Assembly: GCA_039816955.1 (NCBI GenBank)
Contig: JBCBWU010000057.1
Span: 1-36,558, forward strand
Source: Lewinella sp039816955
GTDB taxonomy: Bacteria; Bacteroidota; Bacteroidia; Chitinophagales; Saprospiraceae
Length of the DNA: 36,558 nt
Reading direction: 5' to 3'
In this document: positions 8,315-17,001 of the stretch, piece after piece
Layout of the letters: every line of letters begins with the position of its first letter
Numbering within the stretch: the stretch's first letter is position 1
Program-made: the position numbers and the translations under genes
Notes under the pieces: model-generated
Told to the model about the DNA's origin: nothing
Seen by the model: the letters and a program-made list of their open reading frames with translations, nothing else
Databases searched by the model: none

Positions 8315-8866
8315 TTAGGGGCTTGTCGACTGGTACTGCACGATTAAATCAGCAAGTTGATGGGGATTATCGTGAATATGAAGCAGCTGCCGGTCCACTT
8401 CCTTTAGGAAACCGCTTTGCACCATTTGTTCCAGTAATTGCTGTAGCCCTTGGTAAAAGCCATCAACATCAAGTACTGTGCACAATTTTTGGGCAAACCC
8501 AATCTTCACCTGTGTATAGACTTCGATCATCTCGTCTAGGGTACCAATACCTCCGGGCAAAGCGACAAATACGTCAGCTAGTTCCATCATTTTAGCCTTA
8601 CGCTCAAACATGTCTTTTACCACAATCATCTGCGTAATTCCGGGATGGGCATCTTCATCCTCAATGAGCTTGGTTGGGCGTACGCCAATCACAGGTGCTT
8701 CCGCTTGCAGAAAACGATCGGCAATCAGGCCCATCAAGCCCGTTTTGCCACCTCCGTAAACCAGTGTAGCGTTTTGAGCGATCAATAAATCCATTAATTT
8801 TTCAACTTGTGAAATGGTGGTCGCTGACTTACCACGGTTCGCACCACAAAAGACGCAAATGTTCAT
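8315..8866 (-). CDS. LOG family protein (cytokinin riboside 5'-monophosphate phosphoribohydrolase-like)
   Basis: 183 residues from the ATG at 8866. The frame extends upstream to a TTG at 8914, but the family start MNICVFCGANRG fixes the ATG. The Rossmann-type motifs are complete: VYGGGKTGLMG near residue 40 and the signature PGGIGTLDE in the active site (PGGxGTxxE). LOG enzymes release free cytokinin bases from nucleoside monophosphates; bacterial members also hydrolyse AMP and other nucleotides, so cytokinin production should not be assumed. It is divergent from the RidA-like gene, with 71 bases between the starts. Confidence 0.88.
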   Translation of the reverse strand: MNICVFCGANRGKSATTISQVEKLMDLLIAQNATLVYGGGKTGLMGLIADRFLQAEAPVIGVRPTKLIEDEDAHPGITQMIVVKDMFERKAKMMELADVFVALPGGIGTLDEMIEVYTQVKIGFAQKLCTVLDVDGFYQGLQQLLEQMVQSGFLKEVDRQLLHIHDNPHQLADLIVQYQSTSP

Positions 8867-8937
8867 ATACCTATGATTTAGTTCTGTTGGCTTTACTGTA
8901 TTTTGCTGCTGCAAGAACCGAAAAACTATTCACTCGT

Positions 8938-9420
8938 ATGCGATACCTAACCATCATCACCATCCTTTGCCTTGGGACAGTAGCTTGCACGTCACCCGTT
9001 GACCGGGAAAGTGAGTCTGCGCCCGTAGAGGAGACTTCCGTTGCCCCAATTTTTCACACCTCTCATGAGCCTCGGAAAGCTGAAGCTCCCTTTAGCGACG
9101 TGGTACAAGTAGGCAACCTATATTTCCTTTCCGGACAAATTGGAATGGACCATTTTACCCGCACCATGGTGGAAGGTGGGATTGAGGCAGAGACCCGCCA
9201 GGTGTTAGAGAATATCAAGGCCGTACTCGCCCAACATGAATTGGAAATGGGAGATGTGGTAAAGGCGCTAGTCGTCTTGGACGATATTGGAGACTTTGCC
9301 GCCTTTAATGCTATTTACCGGGAGTATTTGCCACAAAAACCTGCGCGTACGACTTTCGCGGCCGAAGCATTAGCCGCAGGCGCCAAGATTGAAATTGAAG
9401 TAATAGCAGTGAAACAATAA
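8938..9420 (+). CDS. RidA-family lipoprotein
   Basis: 160 residues from ATG 8938; the longer upstream frame overlaps the LOG promoter region and is discarded. The N-terminus is a lipoprotein signal with Cys17 in LGTVACTS. Residues about 40-160 form a full Rid/YjgF/UK114 domain: LYFLSGQIGMD, then PARTTFAAEALAAGAKIEIEV, which carries the Arg that binds substrate carboxylates in RidA enamine/imine deaminases. Classical RidA is cytosolic and clears reactive 2-aminoacrylate; a lipid-anchored periplasmic version is less usual, and its substrate is unknown. It ends 3 bases before the CoA ligase start, so the two genes are probably one operon. Confidence 0.85.
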   Translation: MRYLTIITILCLGTVACTSPVDRESESAPVEETSVAPIFHTSHEPRKAEAPFSDVVQVGNLYFLSGQIGMDHFTRTMVEGGIEAETRQVLENIKAVLAQHELEMGDVVKALVVLDDIGDFAAFNAIYREYLPQKPARTTFAAEALAAGAKIEIEVIAVKQ

Positions 9421-9423
9421 ACG

Positions 9424-10710
9424 ATGCTTTATAACAAGGATATTGAGACGCTCCCCCTAGAGGAGCTGCGAAAATTACAAGATGAACGCCTGCGAGGTTT
9501 AGTCACAAGACTCTATCAAGACGTTCCGTTCTACCGGGAGCAATTCATTGCTGCGGGACTAGAACCTGGTGATATACAAGGCGTATCGGATCTGCCTAAG
9601 TTGCCGCTCACCACCAAGGAAGACCTCCGTCAGAACTACCCTTTTTCCATGTTTGCTAAACCCATGGATGACGTCCGTCGGATTCACGCCTCCAGTGGTA
9701 CTACCGGCAAGCCTACTGTAGTCGGCTACACGCAAAATGACTTGGACATTTTTGATGAAGTGGTGGCTCGTTCTATGGTGGCTGCAGGCGCACGCCCAGG
9801 TATGAAATTACACAACGCCTACGGTTATGGCCTCTTCACTGGTGGCCTGGGGATGCACGGCGGAGCAACTCGATTAGGAATGGCGGTCATTCCAGTCTCT
9901 GGAGGTATGACGGATCGCCAGTTGATGATTCTGCAGGATTTTGAACCTGAAGTCATTTGTTGTACCCCTTCTTATGCCCAAACGCTGGCCGCTGAGTGCC
10001 GAAAACGTGGTATTGATCCCGCTAAACTGAAGGTTCAATATGGTATTCTTGGCGCAGAACCCTGGACGAATGCTATACGGGATGAAGTAGAGGCTGGCCT
10101 CCGGATTCAGGCTACCAATATATATGGTTTGAGTGAGATTATTGGCCCCGGGGTTTCCCAGGAGGATGTGGATGAGAAAGGCAGCGGGAGCTACGTTTGG
10201 GAAGACCATTTTTATCCAGAAATCATTGATCGAGACACGGGGGAAGTTTTGCCTTACGGCGAAGAAGGGGTTTTGGTTTTTACTACCCTCACGAAAGAGG
10301 CCTTTCCGTTATTGCGTTATTCCACCAATGATATCTGTAGCCTTCACTACGATCCTAATGGGAAGCGTACGCACATCAAAATGTCGCCCATAAAGGGGCG
10401 GGCTGATGATATGCTCATTATCCGTGGGGTCAACTTGTTTTACACGCAGGTAGAAGAAGTCATCCATCAATTTGACTTTCTGGTTCCTCACTACCGGCTC
10501 GTCGTTTCCAAGCGAGAAGCTCTGGATCGGGTCAAGGTAGAAGTAGAGGTGGGTAAAGGCATAGATGCGTCTAATACCGATCTACAACAGCAGTTAGCAA
10601 ATAAGATCAAGAATGCGATTGGTCTCTCTATGGAAGTGGAGCTTTTCGCAAACGGTAGTATTCCCGGCAGCCAGGGCGGAAAGCTCTCACGCATTGTTGA
10701 TTTGCGATAA
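9424..10710 (+). CDS. paaK: Phenylacetate-CoA ligase family protein
   Basis: 428 residues, the normal PaaK length. The AMP-binding P-loop is IHASSGTTGKPTVVGYT at about residue 90, a second motif is YGLSEIIGPGVSQE, and the C-terminal AMP-binding domain begins near RGRADDMLIIRGVN with the hinge Asp. It activates an aryl acid, typically phenylacetate, to its CoA thioester using ATP. No paaABCDE ring-epoxidation genes are present in the window, so it may act in salvage or fermentation of aromatic amino-acid products rather than full degradation. It follows the RidA-like gene with a 3-base gap. The gene symbol reflects family, not proven substrate. Confidence 0.88.
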   Translation: MLYNKDIETLPLEELRKLQDERLRGLVTRLYQDVPFYREQFIAAGLEPGDIQGVSDLPKLPLTTKEDLRQNYPFSMFAKPMDDVRRIHASSGTTGKPTVVGYTQNDLDIFDEVVARSMVAAGARPGMKLHNAYGYGLFTGGLGMHGGATRLGMAVIPVSGGMTDRQLMILQDFEPEVICCTPSYAQTLAAECRKRGIDPAKLKVQYGILGAEPWTNAIRDEVEAGLRIQATNIYGLSEIIGPGVSQEDVDEKGSGSYVWEDHFYPEIIDRDTGEVLPYGEEGVLVFTTLTKEAFPLLRYSTNDICSLHYDPNGKRTHIKMSPIKGRADDMLIIRGVNLFYTQVEEVIHQFDFLVPHYRLVVSKREALDRVKVEVEVGKGIDASNTDLQQQLANKIKNAIGLSMEVELFANGSIPGSQGGKLSRIVDLR

Positions 10711-10736
10711 TCGAATTATTCCATCTTTTGTTTTTT

Positions 10737-10760
10737 GGCGGAATGATTTCGGCGAAACCA
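10737..10760. repeat. Copy of the 14.4-kb hairpin arm
   Basis: These 24 bases match 14428-14451 at 22 positions (shared ends GGCGGAATGA and CGAAACCA). A weaker complementary arm, ATTATTCC, lies just upstream near 10715, with a T-rich loop between. It follows the PaaK stop codon by 26 bases and could double as that gene's transcript end. Confidence 0.6.
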
Positions 10761-10994
10761 CAATTGCAATGCACGTATCTTCTTTATATAGATCTTTTTC
10801 CACCATTCATCGATAAAATGCGATAGTTGGTGGAATTTCCCTTGTTCCTCATAGTGGCCTTACCTATCTATGCTCATCTCTTGAGTAGTCCTAAAGGTGT
10901 TAAGTGTGGACAAATAAACCGCTAAATGGAACAACCTTTAGGTCATTCACGCAATTACCCCTTAGTAAAGAATCTCCAATAACCTCATTAAACT

Positions 10995-13376
10995 ATGAAA
11001 ACAAGGCTCACTACCCTGTTGATGGGTGGACTATTGGCACTTTTACTCTCCTCTACGTCGCTTCTTGCGCAAGAAAAATACGCGCTGAGTGGCTACGTCA
11101 GCGATGGTGAAACCGGAGAGACGCTCATTGGTGCTACCATCTACGTACCCAGCGTTCAGCAAGGGGTAACCACCAATGAATACGGTTTTTATTCAATCAC
11201 GCTCCCAGAAGGGACCTACGAAATCGAATACAGTTACGTCGGTTTCGAAACCATTCTTGAAACCGTAGACTTGCGGCAGCGCACTACCTTGTCCTTAGAG
11301 CTAGGTGGTGCCGCCGAACAACTCGAAGAAGTTGTTGTGGTCTCACAAGCAGCGGATCGTAACGTGACGGATTTGCAGATGAGCTCCAATTCGCTGGACA
11401 TGCAGACACTGAAGAAACTACCGGCCTTGCTTGGTGAGGTAGAAGTACTGCGTAGTATTCAGCTCCTGCCTGGTGTGAGCACCGTAGGAGAGGGGGCTAC
11501 AGGCTTTAACGTACGCGGTGGTAGTATTGACCAAAACCTTGTTTTACTGGACGAGGCTCCGGTGTACAACTCCGCTCACCTCTTTGGTTTCTTCTCCGTC
11601 TTTAATCCAGATGCGGTTAAAGATGTAGAGCTGTTCAAAGGCGGAATTCCAGCTCGCTATGGCGGCCGACTTTCCTCGATCCTTGATGTCCGCATGAAAG
11701 AAGGAAACAGTAAGCGCCTGACCCTGAATGGAGGGGTAGGCTTGATCTTCAGCCGCCTGTCGGTAGAGGCGCCTATTGTGAAGGATAAAGCCAGTTTTAT
11801 TGTAGCGGGCCGCCGTTCATATATCGATGTCCTGGCCGCTCCCTTCCTGAATGATGACCTCGGAGAAACAACCCTTAATTTCTACGATCTCACGCTAAAG
11901 ACCAACTATAAATTCAACGATAACAACCAGCTATTCCTGAGTGGTTATTTCGGTCGCGATAACTTTGGTTTTGGTGATCAAGCTGGCTTCAGCTGGGGTA
12001 ATACGACTACCTCTCTGCGTTGGAATCACATCTTCAGCAATAAGCTTTTTGCCAATACGACCTTCTACTTCAGTGATTACGACTACAGTATTGATTTCGG
12101 CGATACGGCTGAAGACAGTTTCGACTGGACCGCGCAAATTATGAACTACAGTGTGAAGCCCCGATTCACCTACTACATCACGCCAAACAATATCCTGCGT
12201 TTTGGTGGCCAAGCGATTCGTTATCAGTTTGAGCCTGCTAATGCTGTTGCTGTAAGTGATGGTGAGGAAATTGATATCAGCCTGGATAAACGCCGGGCTA
12301 TTGAGGGCGGCTTCTACGTTGAAAACGAACAAACCCTGGGACGTTGGCAACTGAATTACGGCCTGCGTTGGTCTTATTTTAACCTCATCGGTGAAGGTAA
12401 CGCCTATACTTATGGTGATGCACCTATTGGTGAACCGCGTCCAATCCTCAACATTGAATCCTTTGCTTCAGGAGAGAGCATCAAGGATTACGCTAATCTT
12501 GAGCCCCGCGCTGCGCTCCGCTACCAATTGAGTCCCAACAATTCCATTAAAGCGAGCTACAACCGTACGGCGCAATACATTCACTTGCTATCCAACACAG
12601 TGGCTTCCACCCCGGTAGATATCTGGTTGCCGAGTACCAATAATGTGGAACCGCAGATCTCCGATCAGTTTGCCATTGGCTATTTCCAAAACTTTAAGGA
12701 CAATGCGTTCGAGACTTCCATCGAACTGTATTACAAGACGATGGAACATCAGGTGGATTATATTGATGGAGCAGACTTAATTCTCAATGAGTTTGTCGAA
12801 GGACAAATACTGGAGGGCGAAGGCCGAGCTTATGGATTGGAATTGCTGGTACAGAAGAACAAAGGCAAGTTTACCGGTTGGGTGAGCTACACTTTGGGAC
12901 GTAGTGAGCGCTTGGTAGAGGGCATCAATAACGACGAGTGGTACCCCAACCGTTTCGACCAAACGCACAACTTAAGTATTACTACCTTCTATGAACTTAA
13001 TAAGCGTTGGTCAGTAAGTGCGGTCTTCAGTTACAATACTGGTACGCCAGCTACTTTCCCAACATCTCGTTACACTGTTGGGGGGTATACAATTCCACAT
13101 AACATAGGAGGGGGACGCAATAATGTACGTTTACCGGCTTATCACCGCTTAGATCTTTCGGCTACCCTGGAAGGTAAGCGCAATGAGGAACGCCGCTGGC
13201 AGAGCAACTGGGTATTCTCGATTTACAATGTGTACAATCGGAGCAATCCATTCTCCATCTACTTCCGCCAGGACCCAAATCGAACCCCAGTCGGACAGGC
13301 CGTTAATACGGAAGCCGTTCGCTTCTCCGTTCTCGGAAGCTTTATCCCGTCTGTGGCCTATAACTTCAAGTTTTAA
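10995..13376 (+). CDS. TonB-dependent receptor
   Basis: 793 residues. The signal peptide ends near residue 26 (STSLLAQ). Residues about 28-112 are a CarboxypepD_reg-like domain (SGYVSDGETGETLIGATIYV), followed by EEVVVVSQ and a plug domain at about residues 125-235 with the typical NVRGGSIDQNLVLLDEAPVYN and FKGGIPARYGGRLSS. The remainder is a 22-strand-type barrel. Such receptors import large ligands such as glycans, siderophores or peptides, powered by TonB/ExbBD. The lack of SusD and the presence of a DUF4249 gene 100 bases downstream mark it as the TBDR/DUF4249 type, whose ligand is generally not known. Confidence 0.93.
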   Translation: MKTRLTTLLMGGLLALLLSSTSLLAQEKYALSGYVSDGETGETLIGATIYVPSVQQGVTTNEYGFYSITLPEGTYEIEYSYVGFETILETVDLRQRTTLSLELGGAAEQLEEVVVVSQAADRNVTDLQMSSNSLDMQTLKKLPALLGEVEVLRSIQLLPGVSTVGEGATGFNVRGGSIDQNLVLLDEAPVYNSAHLFGFFSVFNPDAVKDVELFKGGIPARYGGRLSSILDVRMKEGNSKRLTLNGGVGLIFSRLSVEAPIVKDKASFIVAGRRSYIDVLAAPFLNDDLGETTLNFYDLTLKTNYKFNDNNQLFLSGYFGRDNFGFGDQAGFSWGNTTTSLRWNHIFSNKLFANTTFYFSDYDYSIDFGDTAEDSFDWTAQIMNYSVKPRFTYYITPNNILRFGGQAIRYQFEPANAVAVSDGEEIDISLDKRRAIEGGFYVENEQTLGRWQLNYGLRWSYFNLIGEGNAYTYGDAPIGEPRPILNIESFASGESIKDYANLEPRAALRYQLSPNNSIKASYNRTAQYIHLLSNTVASTPVDIWLPSTNNVEPQISDQFAIGYFQNFKDNAFETSIELYYKTMEHQVDYIDGADLILNEFVEGQILEGEGRAYGLELLVQKNKGKFTGWVSYTLGRSERLVEGINNDEWYPNRFDQTHNLSITTFYELNKRWSVSAVFSYNTGTPATFPTSRYTVGGYTIPHNIGGGRNNVRLPAYHRLDLSATLEGKRNEERRWQSNWVFSIYNVYNRSNPFSIYFRQDPNRTPVGQAVNTEAVRFSVLGSFIPSVAYNFKF

Positions 13377-13464
13377 TTAGAATTAGCGTATGAATGAGAA
13401 TTAGAATAGCTAAGGAATTCTTCTAGAAAATTCTAACCCTAATTCCGATTCTAATTCTAATTCC
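13375..13464. repeat. AATTAG/CTAATT inverted-repeat array between receptor and DUF4249 gene
   Basis: AATTAGAATTAG (13375-13386) is the perfect complement of CTAATTCTAATT (13451-13462), and a second pair, GAATTAGAAT (13398-13407) with ATTCTAATTC (13448-13457), lies inside. The left arm overlaps the receptor stop codon and the right arm ends 13 bases before the next ATG. The whole intergenic stretch can fold into one large A/T-rich structure that may set the relative expression of the two genes. Part of the right side recurs at 27248-27278. Confidence 0.7.
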
Positions 13465-13476
13465 AAAAAGATCATC

Positions 13477-14388
13477 ATGTCAAATCTAAAATATATACTT
13501 CCCCTCTGCTTCCTAGCAGCCTTCACTTTCTCCTGTGAGGATGTGATCGATATCGACGCTAACTTTACGGAAGCGCAACTCGTAGTCGATGCCTTTCTCA
13601 ACGATTTGGACACCACCCAAACGATCAACGTGAGCTTGAGCCAGGACTATTTCGATGCTTCCGTGCCTCCGGCGGTTACCGATGCGCAAGTGGTTCTGAC
13701 CAACGTGACTAAGGGAGATGTCTTCGCCTTTGAACATAAAGGCAATGGTGCCTATGAATGGACCCCAACCAGTGATAGTGCAATCGGGGAGGAGATGGAT
13801 GAATACCTCCTTACTATACAATACAATGGCTTCACCTACGAGGCAGGTTCTCAGCTTAACCCTGTTCCGTCAGTGGATTCCATCACCCACGAGTTTCGCG
13901 AAGAAGAACTGGGTAACCCAGAGGGCATCTACGCACAATTTTTTGCCCGTGACCTAGAAGGCATAGGGAATTTTTACTGGATCAAGGCATTCAAAAACGG
14001 AGAATTTTTAAACAAACCTTCCGAATTGAATCTCTCCGCTGATGGCACCTTTGATACTGGGACCGGAGCTGATGGTATTGTGTTCCTTCCCCCCATCCGT
14101 GAGTTGATCAACCGTGTGCCAGATCCCGATACGGAAGATGATAGTGAGGTTCCTCCCTATGTAGAAGGTGATCAGATTCGTGTGGAGATTCATTCATTGA
14201 GCAGTAGTACTTTCCGCTTCCTGCAAGTTGCGTTAGAACAGATGACCAATGGTGACAATGGCATTTTTGCGTTACCGGTAGCAAACTCTCCAACCAATAT
14301 TCTTTCTACCGACCCTAATGCACCAGAGGCACTAGGATTCTTCAACATCAGTCGGATCTCTTCTGCTGAAATTGTGGTGGAGGAGTAG
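13477..14388 (+). CDS. DUF4249 family lipoprotein
   Basis: 303 residues. A lipoprotein signal ends at Cys20 (AAFTFSCED). Next comes the DUF4249 opening pattern, a strand with LVVDAFLND followed by VSLSQDYFD, then VTDAQVVLTN and a beta-rich domain with FYWIKAFKNGEFLN. In Bacteroidota these genes nearly always follow a TonB-dependent receptor of the kind found directly upstream, and the protein is thought to be its surface or periplasmic partner; no ligand is established. The gene is followed by a strong 20-bp hairpin. Confidence 0.88.
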   Translation: MSNLKYILPLCFLAAFTFSCEDVIDIDANFTEAQLVVDAFLNDLDTTQTINVSLSQDYFDASVPPAVTDAQVVLTNVTKGDVFAFEHKGNGAYEWTPTSDSAIGEEMDEYLLTIQYNGFTYEAGSQLNPVPSVDSITHEFREEELGNPEGIYAQFFARDLEGIGNFYWIKAFKNGEFLNKPSELNLSADGTFDTGTGADGIVFLPPIRELINRVPDPDTEDDSEVPPYVEGDQIRVEIHSLSSSTFRFLQVALEQMTNGDNGIFALPVANSPTNILSTDPNAPEALGFFNISRISSAEIVVEE

Positions 14389-14391
14389 ATA

Positions 14392-14451
14392 TGGTTTCGC
14401 GGAATTCATTCTGTTTGTAATCTCTACGGCGGAATGAATTCCGCGAAACCA
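14392..14451. repeat. Perfect 20-bp inverted repeat after the DUF4249 gene
   Basis: TGGTTTCGCGGAATTCATTC (14392-14411) is exactly complementary to 14432-14451, with a 20-nt loop. It begins 3 bases after the stop codon. The stem is much longer than usual intrinsic terminators and no T-run follows, so I read it as a palindromic repeat element that may also terminate or protect the mRNA. A diverged arm occurs at 10737-10760. Confidence 0.8.
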
Positions 14452-14574
14452 ATTGGAGGATACTTCCAACGGCAACAACCCCAAGTAAACCACACGCAAG
14501 TTATAGTCCTCCAAGGCAGAAATTATGAATTTAGACTTGCCCTTTTTAGCTACGCTTATCGTCGCAAGTCCCTC

Positions 14575-14638
14575 GGAGTTCCGCCTCACTGCGTTGAAAA
14601 GCCTGTCTGGCCAGTCGGACAGGCCTTGCCGTAACTCC
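14575..14638. repeat. Nested hairpin in decayed region
   Basis: An inner GCCTGTC/GACAGGC pair (14601-14607 and 14618-14624) is enclosed by GGAGTT/AACTCC (14575-14580 and 14633-14638). Together with the flanking GC-rich, TTCG-containing sequence it looks like a dispersed structured repeat rather than coding DNA. Confidence 0.45.
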
Positions 14639-14696
14639 TTATGCCTACGTTTTGCTTCGCAGCTACTTCGTGGTTTCGCCTTGTGAGTCGAAAAAA

Positions 14697-14839
14697 TCAA
14701 TTGGTACCGCCATCTTCACTTACCTGTATCAGGCCATCGTCCGATCCTGTATAGAGGACCCCTTCTGCCAGCGGCGATTATCATGTGGGCTAATTAGCAT
14801 AGGGCTATCCCAGTTCCATCGTTCTGGTGCATCATTACC
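14697..14839 (-). pseudogene. Remnant of a VPS10/BNR-repeat (sialidase-like beta-propeller) gene
   Basis: Reading the minus strand from 14839 gives RWNWDSPMLISPHDNRR, and from 14771 in the next frame AEGVLYTGSDDGLIQVSED, ended by TGA at 14699-14697. Both are highly characteristic of the sortilin/VPS10-like beta-propeller proteins common in Bacteroidota, where they occur in this order but separated by several dozen residues. The intervening part is therefore deleted and the frame shifted. In the first frame, coding-like sequence continues upstream to 14962 (WVINARAVVPDKLRRNTWVDL region) but is broken by two stops at about 14855 and 14843. The 3' end is cut near 14697, where repeat-like sequence begins. 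This is a gene fossil with no intact domain. Confidence 0.6.
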
Positions 14840-15246
14840 CTACTGCTCATCCACCTAGAGGTCCACCCAGGTATTGCGCCGTAGCTTATCTGGGACGACT
14901 GCGCGTGCGTTGATTACCCAAGCCGCGATCTCATTAAAGTGGTTCCACCAATAGTAAGAAGCTTAAGGCTTAACAGTGTATCTAAATCATGAGCGTAGCC
15001 TAGGAAGCAATCAAAATCATAGTAGGTATAATCATTTGGTCGTCGTTCGAGGCTGCTGTCTATTTCAACGATCGGTAGTTTCAGCTGTACGCCAGCGGGT
15101 AGCAATTGTCGGTAAGCAAAGGAGTCGGGTGTGCTTGTCAGTGAATGAGGTTCCTCTGAATTAGAAGATGGTCCATTAGAGCATTGTAGCAGGAGACTAA
15201 CAGTCTACTAATCCCATTTGAATAATCCTGATCATGACAGAAAGTA
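14840..15246. other. Decayed region without an intact gene
   Basis: Minus-strand frames between about 14962 and 15180 have coding-like composition (for example a segment with YTYYDFDCFLGYAHDLD) but change frame and hit stops, and I could not assign a family. They may belong to the same fossil gene or to another. A small AGACT/AGTCT hairpin lies at 15194-15206, downstream of the aldo/keto reductase gene. Confidence 0.4.
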
Positions 15247-16257
15247 CTAAAGCGTTCGGCTACCATAAGCCTCAATCATCCGGTACGGATACAACTCGGG
15301 TAATTGACTCACCTCATCCAAACGACTCATTTCCTCCTGCGAAAGTTGCAGTTCTGCACCGTCCAGGTTTTGCTCCAGCTGAGCATAAGTTCGAGGGCCG
15401 ATGATGACCGATGGAACAATCTCTTTAGCCAGTAACCAAGCTAGTGCTATAGCTACGTGAGAGCTATTTCGAGACTTGGCAATTTCGTCAACTACCTCTA
15501 GCACTTTCCAGTTTTGAGCTTTGTTTCTGCGGTCCCAACTTTCTTCGTTCTCATCCGTCATAGTGGCTATTCGGCCTTCGGTGGGAGCTTGATCGGGTGA
15601 ATATTTTCCCGCAAGGAATCCTCCTCCGAGTGGTCCCCAGGGGAGCAGTCCTAAACCTTCGGTAGTACATAAATCTTCAAACTCGTACTCCAAGTCACGT
15701 TTGACCAGACTATACTGATATTGTGCCGCAATGAATGGCGTATAACCAGCCTCACGAGACAATCCCTGCGCCTTCATCAACTGCCAAGCCTTGAAGTTAG
15801 ATATCCCCAAGTAGCGAACTTTGCCACTTGTTACCACATCATCCAACGCTCTTAAGGTTTCTTCAATGGGGGTAATGGGATCCCAACAATGTAGGTACAG
15901 TAAGTCAATATAGTCCGTCTGCAAGCGTCGCAGAGAATCGTTGACACTCTCGATGATATGTAACCGAGATAAGCCACTTTCATTGGGGTCTTCTCCGGTC
16001 GGGAAACGAACTTTGGTGGCTAAGATTACTCGTTGTCTGCGCGCACCTAAATGCCGGCCAATAATTGCTTCCGAGCGGCCCTCCGCGTAGCCATTGGCGG
16101 TATCGATATGATTACCACCTGCGTCGAAGTAGCGGTCCATAATGCGTTTGGCTTCAGCCTCAGGAGTGGTACGTTCACTATTCTCACCAAAAAGCATAGT
16201 GCCTAGTGCAAGATTTGTGGTGATCAGGCCAGAACGGCCAATGGTAGTGTATTTCAT
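15247..16257 (-). CDS. Aldo/keto reductase
   Basis: 336 residues, full length for the family. The catalytic tetrad is in place: Asp52 (HIDTA), Tyr57 (GYAEG), Lys82 (ATKVRF) and His123 (YLHCWD). The C-terminal nicotinamide cofactor region includes SVIIGPRTYAQLEQNL. It is close to the YajO/Tas/Gre-type subgroup, NADPH-dependent reductases of aldehydes or sugars; the physiological substrate cannot be deduced. It lies 67 bases downstream of the Uma2-type gene on the same strand and may share a transcript with it. Confidence 0.9.
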   Translation of the reverse strand: MKYTTIGRSGLITTNLALGTMLFGENSERTTPEAEAKRIMDRYFDAGGNHIDTANGYAEGRSEAIIGRHLGARRQRVILATKVRFPTGEDPNESGLSRLHIIESVNDSLRRLQTDYIDLLYLHCWDPITPIEETLRALDDVVTSGKVRYLGISNFKAWQLMKAQGLSREAGYTPFIAAQYQYSLVKRDLEYEFEDLCTTEGLGLLPWGPLGGGFLAGKYSPDQAPTEGRIATMTDENEESWDRRNKAQNWKVLEVVDEIAKSRNSSHVAIALAWLLAKEIVPSVIIGPRTYAQLEQNLDGAELQLSQEEMSRLDEVSQLPELYPYRMIEAYGSRTL

Positions 16258-16324
16258 TGATTACCGGTTTTGGATACCGGGCAAGGATAAGGATAAATTT
16301 ATAAATGAGATAAAACGCTTATTG

Positions 16325-16954
16325 CTACGCAAAATCTATATTATCGTAAACGTCAGCCAACGTAACTGTACAGGGGCCAAAAGTCAAGGAATGGTTGAGA
16401 GTGTTGTAATCAATACTCTGCCAGCGATCGGTATTAGGAATGCGTTCAAAAAGCGTGACGAGGGGGCGATCTTGGGCAACGTAGAGTATGTATTCCAAAC
16501 TATCGATTGCCTTGTAACCCTGAAGTTTCTCGCCAAAATCACGGCCTTGGCTAGTTGGAGAGGTAACTTCTACCACCAACCACGGATTCGTGTAAGCAGC
16601 TTTACCAGGGGCGTAGGTATATGGGGCTGCAGCTCCCTTGACGACAGAAGCGTCAGGAGCGTAAGCTTTGTACCAACTTTGGATAAATACATGACGATTA
16701 CTACCGTATCGCCCATAATCTGTATTACCCTTAAGATTCATAAATTGAAGCCCAAGAATGTTTGCTACAATTCGTTCGTGCTCATCGGAAGCGATACTCA
16801 TAATTACAATTTCTCCGTCTTCGTACTCTATTGGATAATCTACATAAGTAGCCCAGGCTACGAAATTTTCGAAAGTAGCAGGTAGGCGCAATTCTTCCAC
16901 TCCGGGAGAGAGGTTATCAGCTAAACTTAGTGGTAATGCCAAATTTGTTCCCAT
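16325..16954 (-). CDS. Uma2 family (DUF820) PD-(D/E)XK-like endonuclease
   Basis: 209 residues from ATG 16954; an in-frame TTG at 16963 is less likely. The family pattern is complete: YEYEDGEIV-like opening (IEYEDGEIVIMS), YAPDASVVKG, then NPWLVVEVTSPTSQGRDFGEKLQGYK, which supplies the Asp, Glu and Lys of the PD-(D/E)XK core, followed by SLEYILYVAQDRPLV. Uma2 proteins are abundant in Bacteroidota and cyanobacteria; their biological role is largely unknown and could be defence, DNA repair or a selfish function. It is divergent from the sigma factor gene, with about 100 bases between starts. Confidence 0.85.
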   Translation of the reverse strand: MGTNLALPLSLADNLSPGVEELRLPATFENFVAWATYVDYPIEYEDGEIVIMSIASDEHERIVANILGLQFMNLKGNTDYGRYGSNRHVFIQSWYKAYAPDASVVKGAAAPYTYAPGKAAYTNPWLVVEVTSPTSQGRDFGEKLQGYKAIDSLEYILYVAQDRPLVTLFERIPNTDRWQSIDYNTLNHSLTFGPCTVTLADVYDNIDFA

Positions 16955-17001
16955 ATCATTCAAAGATAAGCTTTTGTATTTTCTCGATCAAGTTCACCTA
17001 C

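Noticed and set aside
14434..14858. Two plus-strand open frames of 66-68 codons
   Set aside because: They are shadows of repeat sequence and of the minus-strand VPS10-like fossil.
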